A stretch of DNA of 64,000 nucleotides from Arsukibacterium sp. (GTDB lineage: Bacteria > Pseudomonadota > Gammaproteobacteria > Enterobacterales > Alteromonadaceae): the NCBI RefSeq assembly GCF_018402695.1, contig NZ_JAGYIM010000016.1, positions 372,001 to 436,000 on the forward strand, read 5' to 3'. The notes under the pieces are model-generated. The model worked only from the letters and a program-made list of their open reading frames with translations, did not search any database and had not been told where the DNA came from. Positions 18,148 to 27,511 of this stretch are shown here, piece after piece. Both the position numbers and the translations under genes were made by a program. How positions within the stretch are numbered: position 1 is the first letter of the stretch; each line of letters begins with the position of its first letter.

Positions 18148-18729
18148 CTATTTAAGTAACCCGGTAGCCAGTGCAAAAAAAGCTTCAAGAGCCTTTGGCA
18201 AAACCTCTTGAGGCGTCTCACTTGCCGCAACCCAGAGAGCAGCGTTAAGCGCAGCGCCATTAATTAATCGAGCGCCAACCACAGTATCAATTTCTTTTAG
18301 TACCCCGTCGGCAATTAACCGCTCTAAGGTGAGCTTTGTCGATTCCAGACAACTACTCTGACTTGGCCATTGCGTCGGATCGCCCAATACTGCCGGCCCA
18401 TCAAGAAGCACTATACGCTGAACTTCAGGGTCCAGAGCAAGCTTGATATATGCCGCTCCCTCAGCAAGCAACCCATGCCAATCATCTCCGGCCTCTGAGC
18501 GCGCTTTATGCGCATACACTGCCATTTCACCGTCAATTTGTGCCACGACGGCTGCCAATAATCCACGTTTATCACCAAAGTTATGATAGAGCGCACCTCT
18601 GGTTAAACCAACGCTCGCCGTTATATCGTCCATAGAAGATGCACTGTATCCCGTTTTAGCAAATGCGCTCCGGGCAGCAGAAATTAATTTCTCTCGATTT
18701 TCTGCCATTGATTTCAAACGTTTATTCAC
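18148..18729 (-). CDS. TetR-family repressor
   Basis: A 193-residue regulator. I choose GTG at 18729 because GAGGGG stands five bases upstream; an ATG at 18708 is the alternative and gives 186 residues. The N-terminal helix-turn-helix (AFAKTGYSASSMDDITASVG...GALYHNFGDKRGLL) is typical of TetR; the rest is a helical ligand domain. Three regularly spaced palindromes lie directly upstream, arguing for tight autorepression, and the same region drives the divergent RidA-family gene. The protein is the probable sensor for whatever the RidA protein or the neighbouring lactonase remnant acted on. Confidence 0.92.
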   Translation of the reverse strand: MNKRLKSMAENREKLISAARSAFAKTGYSASSMDDITASVGLTRGALYHNFGDKRGLLAAVVAQIDGEMAVYAHKARSEAGDDWHGLLAEGAAYIKLALDPEVQRIVLLDGPAVLGDPTQWPSQSSCLESTKLTLERLIADGVLKEIDTVVGARLINGAALNAALWVAASETPQEVLPKALEAFFALATGLLK

Positions 18730-18749
18730 ATTTACCCCTCTCACCTGAC

Positions 18750-18814
18750 ATACGCGGCGTATATAAAACATTGACATACGTAACGTATATAAATACTCTA
18801 CATACGACGCGTAT
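18750..18814. promoter_or_regulatory. Triple TetR-type operator, 26-bp phased
   Basis: Three 13-base palindromes of form ATACG-nnn-CGTAT lie at 18750-18762, 18776-18788 and 18802-18814. The half-sites are identical in all three and the start-to-start distance is exactly 26 both times. They cover the tetR-ridA divergent promoter region. Binding by the adjacent TetR protein is inferred from position and symmetry. Confidence 0.88.
18771..18799 (+). promoter_or_regulatory. Predicted sigma-70 promoter toward the RidA-family gene
   Basis: TTGACA at 18771-18776 is a perfect -35 hexamer; a 17-base spacer follows and TACTCT at 18794-18799 is a moderate -10. The middle operator palindrome fills the spacer, so repressor binding would block this promoter directly. 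Confidence 0.65.
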
Positions 18815-18920
18815 ATTAAACCGTCATGCACTATGTCGTATACCACTTTCTTCATAAGTGATGAAGTAGGTAAACGCCGCCGAGCTTATTACCAAGAAAA
18901 TTTAAATTTGGAAAAGTTAA

Positions 18921-19319
18921 ATGATGACTAAACGTGAAGTAATTATCCCTGAGGGGAAACATGATCTATATGAGCAGCATGGTTACTCTGCTGCAATAAA
19001 ATCCGGCGACCTGCTTTTTGTGTCAGGACAGGTTGGCAGTCTTGCGGATGGTACCCCAGAGCCAGATTTCAAACGTCAGGTTGAATTAGCATTTGACAAC
19101 TTAAAGTCTGTTTTAAGTGCTGCAGGATGCTCATTGGATGACATTATTGACGTTACAACATTCCATACCGATCCTCAAAACCAGCTCGAGTCAATTATGG
19201 CAGTCAAACAACAGATGTTCCCATCAGCCCCATATCCGAATTGGACTGCAGTTGGTGTTACCTGGCTTTCTGGCTTTGATTTTGAGATAAAAGTTATCGC
19301 TCGGATTCAGTCTGCATAG
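18921..19319 (+). CDS. RidA-family (YjgF/UK114) protein
   Basis: A 132-residue protein of the Rid superfamily. SGDLLFVSGQVG (27-38) and the C-terminal VTWLSGFDFEIKVIARI are the family landmarks; the Arg near the end (IARIQ) is where the substrate-binding arginine of imine deaminases is expected. RidA proteins form trimers and hydrolyse reactive enamine/imine intermediates. Other Rid subfamilies have unrelated roles, so the reaction here is uncertain. Two adjacent ATGs (18921, 18924) are possible starts with GGAAAAG upstream. It is divergent from tetR and probably repressed by it. A broken lactonase fragment follows. Confidence 0.9.
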   Translation: MMTKREVIIPEGKHDLYEQHGYSAAIKSGDLLFVSGQVGSLADGTPEPDFKRQVELAFDNLKSVLSAAGCSLDDIIDVTTFHTDPQNQLESIMAVKQQMFPSAPYPNWTAVGVTWLSGFDFEIKVIARIQSA

Positions 19320-19352
19320 TAACAATTATGTACAATACTGTTAAAACACTAA

Positions 19353-19580
19353 ACTCAGAAGCAAAATTACTTACCCGATGGTTTAAAAGTGCTGCCATAC
19401 CGTATTCTGGTGGCCACCGGACCGGGCGGTGTTTGGGGACTCTCGCCACAAGCTGAGTATTTAAAAACTATTCAATTCAACATGGCAGTGGCTAATATAG
19501 TAGTTAGCACTGATACCCGCTTGCTCTACACTGCCATTACCGCCACCAACTATCTGCTGCGTATAGACCTGCTGCATTAG
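19353..19580 (+). pseudogene. SMP-30/gluconolactonase C-terminal remnant
   Basis: From 19353 to the stop at 19580 the frame reads LPDGLKVLPYRILVATGPGGVW then TIQFNMAVANIV and a final LLRI segment. This matches the last blade of SMP-30/gluconolactonase-type propellers, where GPGGVW and a terminal LYRI/LLRI are typical. Only about 75 codons remain and a stop precedes them at 19350, so roughly three quarters of the gene is missing. It marks a deletion or recombination junction at the right edge of the accessory stretch. Confidence 0.75.
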
Positions 19581-19583
19581 CCT

Positions 19584-21554
19584 TTACTCCCAGCGGGCGT
19601 CCTCTTCGCTGATATTAAAGGCGACAGCCTGGCCTTTTGCGCCAAGCTGAACCACCCGTTTGGGCGAGCCATCAGCATGAAGTTCTACCAGGCCAATACC
19701 TGCCATATTAAGCAAGCGTTCGCCAGCTTTGGCGGTGTCGGGTTTATGCGGCACAATTTTCATCCGCCGCCGTTTGGTCAGCCAGTTTAATGGCGATCGT
19801 GGTGAATACAGCCAGCGGTTTAACCTGTCCAGAACATCGAGCAACCGTCCCGGGAACTCATTCTTCAGGCCACTACTGGTAATTTGCCAGATATCCGGCC
19901 CCCTGACACGGCCACGCAGATTCACCTCGTACACAAACGAATAATGGACATCGCCGGACAAAATAACAAAGTGTTTAGGGGTTTTCGGATGGCGGAACAA
20001 ATTCATTAATGCGTAGGCTGTGCCACGGTGGGCCATCCAGTTTTCAGCATCCACCATTAACGGTTTGCCCAGCAGCGTAAATAGCCGTTGCAGTCCTTCA
20101 ATAAGCTTTACCCCAAATACCGGTGCTGGCGACACCAGCACGACAGCATCATAGCCAATTAAATTCTGTTGCAATTCAGTAAGCGCCTCCCAGTCGAGCA
20201 AACCGGACGGCTTATCCAGCGCCACCTCTGAGCGCCAGCGGCGGGTACGGGTATCCAGCACCAGTAGCGGCGGCGATGTTGGCCAATGATACTGCCACTG
20301 GTTAAATCTCAATAACTCAGTAATAAACTGCTGATGTTGCGCCGATCCGCTGTCATTCAGCGCCTGCTCTGCCTGTTGCAGCAGTTGGCCAGTCTGAAAG
20401 CGTTCGGGGGTATTGCCCCAGCCCTGGCATAACAAATAACCGATTAAGGCATTACCAATAATCCGGCGTGAAAAATCATGGTTGTAGGCTGTTTGTTCCC
20501 ATTCAGCGCTAAGGTTCCAGTCGTCGGTGACATCATGATCATCAAAAATCATCGCGCTGGGTATGTGCGCCAGCAGCCGGCGTACCCTGCCAAGGCCAGC
20601 TGCAAAGCGGCGGATAATAGCCTGTTGCTCCTGGTATTGTTGCTGATCAGCCTGATCAAGGCTTGCTGCCAGCTCTTCTGTCAGCTCTGTAGCATCGGCC
20701 TGCCAACCTGCCGGCGACCACACCAACAGATACATCCCCAATATTTCAGCCAGACTAATTAAGTGATTGCGGGCATGATCAGAGGTAAAAACCGGTTTTT
20801 TCGCACCTTTAAATACTTGGCTGATCACAGCCTGGCCAGCTTCCGTTTTTGGTAACAGAGTATCACGCCGGAAAAAATGCGGTTTGGTTTGATGCAGCTC
20901 AGTAGCCTGGCTTACGGTTACACAGGGCAGGCTCTCGTCACTAAACTCCAGCCGGTTAATCAGCTGATGTACGGCTCTAAGCATAGGTGCAGCGACATCA
21001 TCGGCGTATATCTGATCACCACTGTGCAGTAGCAATGCCGGCCAGTGCTCTGTCGACACTTGCTGCAGATGCATGTCAGCCGCCAACAGGCCATCCTCGG
21101 CATCAAAGTGAGGTTTGCGGCACGAGCCATGTAACAGACTAAGTAATGTTGGCTGAATAACAAAGCCAGGGTTGTCGCGACCAGGATATACCAGATCGGG
21201 CGCCCAGTGCTGCCAGCCAAGCCAGTCGGCTGACATATTCTGTTGCTGTGTCGCCAGCGTCAGGTTGTACCCTATCCAGCAGCCAGTGGGTAGCGGCTGT
21301 TGCAACGGAATGTGGATTAGCTGCAAAAACAGCTTCCCGGCGCAGCGGATGCTCTGACAGTGCCGCTGCATCTGCACCGGGTTAAAATGACGAGCGTCTT
21401 CATTCTCAGGGCGCAGTTCCAGCTGCAGCTGTATCGGCTGGCTGGTTGCCAGCCACAAGGTCACGCTGGTTGGCGTGACGGCACGCAACAGTGGCCCCGC
21501 CAACACCAGTGGCAGACTATTAGTGGCAGATAACCCTGCCTCAGGCTTTGTCAT
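19584..21554 (-). CDS. PhoD-like metallophosphatase
   Basis: A 656-residue protein with PhoD-type metal-site motifs in order: GSCRKPHFDAEDG (near 150), HSGDQIYADD (near 182), IFDDHDVTDDW (near 342) and SGDVHYSF (near 537). Asp and His residues in these bind the metal ions of alkaline phosphatase D-like enzymes. No signal peptide is visible, unlike classical PhoD with its Tat signal, so it may act in the cytoplasm. The stop lies three bases after the lactonase remnant and the start eight bases downstream of gor, with which it is probably co-transcribed. Substrate unknown. Confidence 0.87.
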   Translation of the reverse strand: MTKPEAGLSATNSLPLVLAGPLLRAVTPTSVTLWLATSQPIQLQLELRPENEDARHFNPVQMQRHCQSIRCAGKLFLQLIHIPLQQPLPTGCWIGYNLTLATQQQNMSADWLGWQHWAPDLVYPGRDNPGFVIQPTLLSLLHGSCRKPHFDAEDGLLAADMHLQQVSTEHWPALLLHSGDQIYADDVAAPMLRAVHQLINRLEFSDESLPCVTVSQATELHQTKPHFFRRDTLLPKTEAGQAVISQVFKGAKKPVFTSDHARNHLISLAEILGMYLLVWSPAGWQADATELTEELAASLDQADQQQYQEQQAIIRRFAAGLGRVRRLLAHIPSAMIFDDHDVTDDWNLSAEWEQTAYNHDFSRRIIGNALIGYLLCQGWGNTPERFQTGQLLQQAEQALNDSGSAQHQQFITELLRFNQWQYHWPTSPPLLVLDTRTRRWRSEVALDKPSGLLDWEALTELQQNLIGYDAVVLVSPAPVFGVKLIEGLQRLFTLLGKPLMVDAENWMAHRGTAYALMNLFRHPKTPKHFVILSGDVHYSFVYEVNLRGRVRGPDIWQITSSGLKNEFPGRLLDVLDRLNRWLYSPRSPLNWLTKRRRMKIVPHKPDTAKAGERLLNMAGIGLVELHADGSPKRVVQLGAKGQAVAFNISEEDARWE

Positions 21555-21562
21555 TTAAGTCA

Positions 21563-22918
21563 TCATCGAAGGGTTACAAACTCTTCCGCACTGGTTGGGT
21601 GCAGTGCCACGGTGGCGTCAAAATCGGCTTTGGTGGCGCCCATTTTCATCGCTACGGCAAAGCCCTGCAGCACTTCATCCATCCCCTCGCCAATACCATG
21701 CAAACCAACCACTTTTTCCTCTTTGCCGGCACAAACCAGCTTAAAGCGGCTCAGCGCCCGGTGGCTGGTAATGGCGTTGTACATGGCGGCAAAGCTGGAA
21801 CGGTACACTTTAACATTGGCATCGCCGTATTGCTCGCGGGCCTGGGCTTCGGTTAAACCAATAGTGCCAATCGGCGGATGGCTGAACACGATGGTGGGAA
21901 TTAACGAATAATCCATATGGGCATCGGGCAGGTCTTTATTAAACAAGCGCTCTGCTAACTGTCGGCCAGCCTTTATGGCCACCGGGGTTAGCTGGGCTTC
22001 GCCGGTGATATCACCAACTGCATAAATGCCGTTAATATTCGTGTTCTGATATTTGTCAGTGCGGATAAAGCCCTGTTGGTCTGTTGTTACGCCTGCAGCC
22101 TGCAGGTTAATATTGGCAGTTGCCGGCGCCCGGCCAATGGCCCAGATCAGGCAGTCGACGTCGGTAAATTCGACATTCTTGTCACAGAAAACCGTTAATT
22201 TACCGTCATCATTTTTTTCAATCCGGATCACGTTGGTATGTTTATGCAGTGCCAGTTTGTCCTGAGTCATCCGCTCCAGCAGCATATCGGTGATATCGGG
22301 ATCAAAATCGCGCAGCGGCCGGTCGTGGCGGATCAACAAATGGCTGTCGCTACCCAGCGCATGCAGCACGCCGGCAATTTCCACTGCAATATAACCGGCA
22401 CCCACTACTAGGGCTTTTTTCGGCTGGTTGGTTAAGGCAAAAAAACCATCAGAGTCGATACCATGCTCTGCGCCCGGTACATCGGGGATCAATGGCTGGC
22501 CGCCGGTAGCAATGGTGATATGGTCAGCGGTAATCTGTTCGCCATTAACTTCCACCGTATTAGCGTTTACAAAGCGGGCAAAACCTTCAATAAATTCGAC
22601 ACCATTACTGGCAAAACCGCGCTGATACCCTGCATGGATCCGTTCAATATAAGCTTCACGGTTTTTCACCAGCGTCGCCCAATCAAAACCGTTATTGGTT
22701 AAATTAAAACCATAATCTGGGCTGTATTTAATCGCCTCAGCAATATGGGCGCCATACCACATAACTTTTTTCGGTACGCAGCCTACATTTACGCAGGTAC
22801 CGCCAACGGCCTTAGCCTCAATAACTGCGGCGCTGGCACCGCGCATGGCCGCCCGATTGGCTGAGGCAATACCCCCACTGCCGGCGCCGATTGCCAGATA
22901 ATTAAAATGCCTTGCCAT
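21563..22918 (-). CDS. gor: Glutathione-disulfide reductase
   Basis: A 451-residue FAD enzyme reducing glutathione disulfide with NADPH. The start at 22918 ([16 protein letters not shown]) is chosen because the upstream in-frame extension is unrelated to the family and overlaps the prlC start. FAD motif GAGSGG at 11-16, redox disulfide Cys42/Cys47 in [18 protein letters not shown] motif [15 protein letters not shown], the second FAD motif (YAVGDIT) and the C-terminal HPTSAEE with the catalytic base His are all present. The gene is divergent from prlC and followed by the phosphatase gene. Confidence 0.96.
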   Translation of the reverse strand: MARHFNYLAIGAGSGGIASANRAAMRGASAAVIEAKAVGGTCVNVGCVPKKVMWYGAHIAEAIKYSPDYGFNLTNNGFDWATLVKNREAYIERIHAGYQRGFASNGVEFIEGFARFVNANTVEVNGEQITADHITIATGGQPLIPDVPGAEHGIDSDGFFALTNQPKKALVVGAGYIAVEIAGVLHALGSDSHLLIRHDRPLRDFDPDITDMLLERMTQDKLALHKHTNVIRIEKNDDGKLTVFCDKNVEFTDVDCLIWAIGRAPATANINLQAAGVTTDQQGFIRTDKYQNTNINGIYAVGDITGEAQLTPVAIKAGRQLAERLFNKDLPDAHMDYSLIPTIVFSHPPIGTIGLTEAQAREQYGDANVKVYRSSFAAMYNAITSHRALSRFKLVCAGKEEKVVGLHGIGEGMDEVLQGFAVAMKMGATKADFDATVALHPTSAEEFVTLR

Positions 22919-23098
22919 AATGATACCCTTAATTTTAAAAAAACGATTACGCGGCGAAGCCGGATATAGGCCAGATATAAGACTTACCGCGGTTAAAAAC
23001 AAGCGTGTTGCGATAAGCACTGCAGACATTACCTTGACAAATGCTGCTGCCAACCCAAGATAAGCAGCATTATCCGCACTATTTCGCAGGACACTTTT

Positions 23099-25201
23099 AT
23101 GTCGCAACCTTCATCGCAATCCGAATCAAAACCGCAAGCCCTGACAGCAGCTAATAACCCGCTACTGAGCTTTACTGAGCTACCCCCATTTTCACAAATT
23201 AAACCTGAACATGTTAAGCCGGCGGTGGAAGCTGCGATTGCTTCGTCACGCCAGGCGGTAGAGCGGGTGCTGGCTGCGGGTAACATTAGCTGGCACAGTC
23301 TGGTTGAACAACTGGAGCAGGACAGTGACCAGCTGGGCCGGCTCTGGTCACCGGTGTCGCATTTAAACTCGGTGGTTAACAGCCCCGAGTTACGCGAGGC
23401 TTATGAAAGCTGCCTGCCGTTGTTGTCGGATTTCAGCACCTGGCTGGGCCAGCACGAAGGGCTGTATCAGGCATATGAAAAGCTAAAAGACAGTGAAGAA
23501 TTTGCCAGTTTAACCCCGGCGCAGCAAAAGGTGATTACCAATGCGCTGCGCGATTTTAAATTGTCAGGTATTGGCTTATCAGCTGCCAGGAAAAAGCGCT
23601 ATGGTGAAATTCAAAGCCGTTTGTCCGAGTTAAGCTCTGCTTTTTCCAACAACACGCTCGACGCGACCGAGGCCTGGTTTAAGCATATTACCGAGCAATC
23701 ACTGCTAACTGGCCTGCCTGAAGATGCAATGTTAGCGGCAGAAGAGGAAGCAAAAAGCCGCGATTTAGCTGGCTGGGTATTTACCCTGGAATTTCCCAGC
23801 TACATAGCCATTATGACTTACGCCGATAACCGGCAATTGCGCGAGGAGTTTTACAGCGCGTATTGCACCCGGGCGTCTGATCAGGGACCGCATGCCGGCA
23901 AGTTTGATAACAGCGCCATTATTGATGAAATTCTGGCCTTAAAACATGAACTGGCGCAGCTGCTGGATTTCGACAATGCGGCTGAAGAATCACTGGTCAC
24001 CAAGATGGCCAACAGCCCGGCCCAGGTGCTGGACTTTTTGACCGATTTGGCCCGGCGCGCTAAACCACAAGCTGAGCAGGATCTGGCTGAACTGAGTGAG
24101 TTTGCCCGCGAGCAATATCAGGCCGCTGAGCTGGCCGCCTGGGATGTGACTTACTACGCTGAAAAGCTGAAACAAGCCAGATACTCGGTATCAGATGAGC
24201 AATTGCGACCCTATTTTCCGGAAACGAAAGTGGTACCGGGCCTGTTTCAGGTTATTAATAAATTGTTTGGCGTCACGGTTACCGAGCGCAAAGGTGTGGA
24301 TGTCTGGCACCCGGACGTACGCTTTTATGATATTACCGACAGTACGGGTGAGCTGCGCGGCAGTTTCTACCTTGACTTATACGCCCGCAGCCAGAAACGC
24401 GGTGGCGCCTGGATGGACGATTGCCGCGGCCGGCGCACCCTGGCCGATGGCAGCGTGCAGACACCGGTAGCGTATTTAACCTGTAATTTTAATAAGCCGG
24501 TCGGCGGTAAGCCCGCGTTGTTTACCCACGATGAAGTGGTAACCTTATTTCACGAATTTGGCCATGGTTTGCATCATATGCTAACCAAAGTTGAGGCGGC
24601 AGCCGTTGCCGGGATTAATGGCGTAGCCTGGGATGCAGTAGAGTTGCCCAGCCAGTTTCTGGAAAACTGGTGCTGGGCGCCGGAGGCGCTGGCAATTATC
24701 TCTGGCCATTATCAGACCGGTGAGCCGCTGCCCGGGGACTTATTAAATAAAATGCTGGCGGCGAAAAACTTTCAGTCGGCAATGTTCTTAGTGCGTCAGC
24801 TGGAATTTGCTTTGTTTGATATGCGCTTACACGCCGAATACAGCGCCGCGCCAGACAGTGCAGCCGGTAGCCGGGTGCAGCAACTGCTGGACCAAGTTCG
24901 CAGCGAAGTATCGGTAATAGTACCGCCGCGATTTAATCGTTTTCAGCATGGTTTTGGTCATATTTTTGCCGGCGGTTACGGCGCAGGCTACTACAGTTAC
25001 TTATGGGCAGAAGTGTTGTCAGCAGACGCATTCAGCCGCTTTGAAGAAGAAGGGGTATTTAATCCGGCTACCGGCCGGGATTTCTTAAGCTGGATTTTAG
25101 AACGCGGCGGCAGTGCGGAACCAATGGAGTTATTTAAGGGCTTCCGCGGGCGCGAACCCTCGAATGAAGCCTTGCTTCGTCATATGGGGATCGCTGGCTA
25201 A
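23099..25201 (+). CDS. prlC: Oligopeptidase A (M3A)
   Basis: A 700-residue cytoplasmic zinc metallopeptidase that degrades short peptides, including cleaved signal peptides. The zinc motif HEFGHGLHH lies near residues 486-494, with the downstream Glu in [10 protein letters not shown]. The C-terminal [20 protein letters not shown] block is diagnostic of the PrlC/Dcp family. The ATG at 23099 has AGGA upstream. The N-terminal 20 residues are Ser/Gln-rich, a modest extension over E. coli PrlC. gor runs the other way. Confidence 0.95.
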   Translation: MSQPSSQSESKPQALTAANNPLLSFTELPPFSQIKPEHVKPAVEAAIASSRQAVERVLAAGNISWHSLVEQLEQDSDQLGRLWSPVSHLNSVVNSPELREAYESCLPLLSDFSTWLGQHEGLYQAYEKLKDSEEFASLTPAQQKVITNALRDFKLSGIGLSAARKKRYGEIQSRLSELSSAFSNNTLDATEAWFKHITEQSLLTGLPEDAMLAAEEEAKSRDLAGWVFTLEFPSYIAIMTYADNRQLREEFYSAYCTRASDQGPHAGKFDNSAIIDEILALKHELAQLLDFDNAAEESLVTKMANSPAQVLDFLTDLARRAKPQAEQDLAELSEFAREQYQAAELAAWDVTYYAEKLKQARYSVSDEQLRPYFPETKVVPGLFQVINKLFGVTVTERKGVDVWHPDVRFYDITDSTGELRGSFYLDLYARSQKRGGAWMDDCRGRRTLADGSVQTPVAYLTCNFNKPVGGKPALFTHDEVVTLFHEFGHGLHHMLTKVEAAAVAGINGVAWDAVELPSQFLENWCWAPEALAIISGHYQTGEPLPGDLLNKMLAAKNFQSAMFLVRQLEFALFDMRLHAEYSAAPDSAAGSRVQQLLDQVRSEVSVIVPPRFNRFQHGFGHIFAGGYGAGYYSYLWAEVLSADAFSRFEEEGVFNPATGRDFLSWILERGGSAEPMELFKGFRGREPSNEALLRHMGIAG

Positions 25202-25231
25202 GTTGTTAACATTTAATTAATTGCTTATTCA

Positions 25232-25258
25232 GTTTTGCTCTGTCAGGATGAGCAAAAC
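25232..25258 (+). promoter_or_regulatory. Perfect hairpin abutting the ribosome site of the lipoprotein gene
   Basis: GTTTTGCTC (25232-25240) and GAGCAAAAC (25250-25258) form a 9-bp stem with a 9-base loop. No T-run follows. The GGAGGTGG ribosome site begins two bases beyond the stem, so the hairpin may stabilise the message or modulate initiation. Confidence 0.5.
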
Positions 25259-25272
25259 CGGAGGTGGCGAAT

Positions 25273-25755
25273 ATGAAATATCAAATAGCATTACTAACTT
25301 TATTACTGGCCGTAACAGGTTGTCAGCAGGGGCAGGCAGCAAATGACGAGCGACTGGCACCTGAGCCATTAGTAGAAGCGATTGATCCGGAAAAAAATCC
25401 GATTGCTGCCGTCAAAGCGAAGGAGAAGCAAATGAATGTAAAAGCAGATCAGGATGTTGATGCGTTACGGCGCGAAGCATTAGAGCTGATTGGTGATGCC
25501 AGCGCTGACGATAACAGCCAGTGCCGGGTAACGGGCTTTGGCCATAAACCTTGTGGCGGGCCGGCGCAATACATTGCTTATTCGACCAAAGAGGGCAATG
25601 AGGAGGAGATCCTTGCCCGGATAGCAGCTTATAACGCCGCTGCTGAGGCAGAAAATATGCGGCTGGGCCGGATGTCAGATTGTGCGGTTGTACCCAAGCC
25701 AGCGGTAGAGTTATCGGGTGGCCAGTGCAAACTGGTGAAAAACAACAGTTACTGA
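25273..25755 (+). CDS. Small putative lipoprotein, unknown function
   Basis: A 160-residue protein starting at ATG 25273, with a strong GGAGGTGG site (25260-25267). The N terminus MKYQIALLTLLLAVTGC is a lipoprotein signal with lipobox VTGC and lipidated Cys17. The mature part is charged and helical to about residue 75, then carries a Cys-containing region (DNSQCRVTGFGHKPCGGP) and two later Cys that could form disulfides. I do not recognise the family; the CRVTGFGHKPCGGP segment is conserved-looking and might be useful for searches. It sits between prlC and the glycosylase gene on the same strand. Confidence 0.8.
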   Translation: MKYQIALLTLLLAVTGCQQGQAANDERLAPEPLVEAIDPEKNPIAAVKAKEKQMNVKADQDVDALRREALELIGDASADDNSQCRVTGFGHKPCGGPAQYIAYSTKEGNEEEILARIAAYNAAAEAENMRLGRMSDCAVVPKPAVELSGGQCKLVKNNSY

Positions 25756-25779
25756 GGCTTACCGGCTAAACGGAGCAGT

Positions 25780-26484
25780 ATGACCGGCACAGTAGAAAAT
25801 TTTAGTGCAATTTATCAGCGGGCCTGCGAGCGCAAAGGTGGTGAAGCAGCGTTACAGGCGCTAATTAGTAAGCCGCTGGTACCAGCCACGCTTGCGCAGT
25901 TGCCGGACAGCGTGCTGCTGGCCGAGCTGACTAAGAAGGTGTTTCAGTCCGGGTTTGTCTGGCGGGTAGTACGGCAGAAATGGCCGGGCTTTTGCGAGCT
26001 GTTTTTCGATTTTGATATTGAAAAAGTGCTGCTGCTCAGTGATGAGATGCTGGAGCAGAAAGCGGCTGATCCGCGGATTATCCGTAATCTGAATAAGGTC
26101 TTCACCATTCGTGATAATGCGTTGATGATTTTCGATGTCCAGCAGGAACAGCAAAGTTTCGCCCGTTTTGTTGCCGACTGGCCAACAGACAATATTATTG
26201 GGTTATGGGCTTATCTGAAAAAACATGGCGCGAGATTAGGGGGTAATACCGGCCCTTATGCACTTCGGGCGATTGGTAAGGATACCTTTTTGCTCACGCA
26301 GGATATTGAAGGCTACTTGCGCGCTTACGGGGTATTTGATGGTGGCCTGAGCAGTCAGCGCAGCCTGAAACAAATTCAGCAGCAATTTAACCAGTGGCAG
26401 CAACAGTCAGGGTTAAGCTTGCAGGAAATCAGTCAGATCGTGGCATTAAGTTGCGGCGAAAATCAGGTAGGTATGCAGCGCTAA
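25780..26484 (+). CDS. DNA-3-methyladenine glycosylase I family protein
   Basis: A 234-residue base-excision repair protein of the HhH-GPD superfamily. KVFQSGFVWRVVRQKWPGF, IRNLNKVFTIRDNA and GLWAYLKKHGARLGGNTGPYALR are the conserved blocks; GNTGPYALR and the following Asp-containing LTQDIEGYL segment occupy the catalytic Asp region. It differs from E. coli Tag, lacking the Cys-rich zinc N terminus, and belongs to a related group often annotated as 3-methyladenine glycosylase I. It would excise alkylated adenine. The gene follows the lipoprotein gene by 24 bases. Confidence 0.85.
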   Translation: MTGTVENFSAIYQRACERKGGEAALQALISKPLVPATLAQLPDSVLLAELTKKVFQSGFVWRVVRQKWPGFCELFFDFDIEKVLLLSDEMLEQKAADPRIIRNLNKVFTIRDNALMIFDVQQEQQSFARFVADWPTDNIIGLWAYLKKHGARLGGNTGPYALRAIGKDTFLLTQDIEGYLRAYGVFDGGLSSQRSLKQIQQQFNQWQQQSGLSLQEISQIVALSCGENQVGMQR

Positions 26485-26604
26485 CATCCCTTTACTAACC
26501 TTTGGTATATTTGCTTACAAATTACTGGCGCTGTTAACCAAATGCATCTTCTTGTTATTTTAACCCTGTGTTAGCGTGGTATTTTCAGCTCGCGGAAAAT
26601 TACC

Positions 26605-27501
26605 ATGCTTCAGATCAACGGCTTATCTAAAACCTATGACAATGGCGTAAAAGCGCTTAATAACGTTAATTTAACCATTTCCAAAGGGTTGTTCGGTCTG
26701 CTGGGTCCGAACGGCGCAGGTAAGTCGTCATTGATGCGTACTATCGCCACCTTACAAAGTGCAGACAGCGGTAGCATCATGTTTAACGATATTGATGTAC
26801 TGCAAGACCCGACAGCGCTGCGTAAAACACTCGGCTATCTGCCGCAGGATTTCAACGTTTACCCACGGATCAGCGCCTACAAACTGCTGGATCATCTGGC
26901 GGTGTTAAAAGGTCTGAGTGACAAGAAATCACGCCAGGAAATAGTAGATGGCTTACTCGCCCATACCAATCTATATCAGCATAAAGATAAAGCCGTCAGT
27001 GGCTTCTCAGGTGGCATGCGCCAGCGGTTTGGTATTGCTCAGGCGCTGCTGGGTAACCCGGACCTGCTGATTGTCGATGAACCGACTGCCGGGCTGGATC
27101 CGGAAGAGCGTAATCGGTTTCACAATTTGCTGGTGAGCCTCGGCGAAGAAAAAGTCATTATTTTATCCACCCACATTGTTGATGACGTTGCTGAGTTGTG
27201 CCCTGACATGGCCGTGTTGGCTGGTGGCGAAATTTTATTACAAGGTAACCCGCAGCAGTTAGTTAACGAGCTGCAGGGCCAAATCTGGAGCATAACTGCC
27301 AGCCAGAGCGAAGCGGCAGAGCTGGAGCACAGCTTACCGGTTATCTCAAAACGGCTGTTTGCCGGGCGCACCGTATTAAACGTTTATGCGGCCGAGCCGC
27401 CGCCGGGCTTTTCAGCCTGTACTGCCAGCCTGGAAGATGTGTACTTTTCGACCTTGCGTGCCCGTCGCGCCCCGCTAAATACTGCAACAACGCCCGCCTG
27501 A
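26605..27501 (+). CDS. ABC transporter ATP-binding protein
   Basis: A 298-residue ATPase of the ABC-2 exporter class. Walker A GPNGAGKSS (near 36-44), Q-loop LPQDFNVY, signature FSGGMRQRFG, Walker B LLIVDEPTAGLD and H-loop STHIV are intact. After residue 225 an extra small domain is typical of this class. It lies 10 bases upstream of its permease gene and powers it. Preceded by a GGAAAA site. Confidence 0.95.
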   Translation: MLQINGLSKTYDNGVKALNNVNLTISKGLFGLLGPNGAGKSSLMRTIATLQSADSGSIMFNDIDVLQDPTALRKTLGYLPQDFNVYPRISAYKLLDHLAVLKGLSDKKSRQEIVDGLLAHTNLYQHKDKAVSGFSGGMRQRFGIAQALLGNPDLLIVDEPTAGLDPEERNRFHNLLVSLGEEKVIILSTHIVDDVAELCPDMAVLAGGEILLQGNPQQLVNELQGQIWSITASQSEAAELEHSLPVISKRLFAGRTVLNVYAAEPPPGFSACTASLEDVYFSTLRARRAPLNTATTPA

Positions 27502-27511
27502 GGAGACATTC

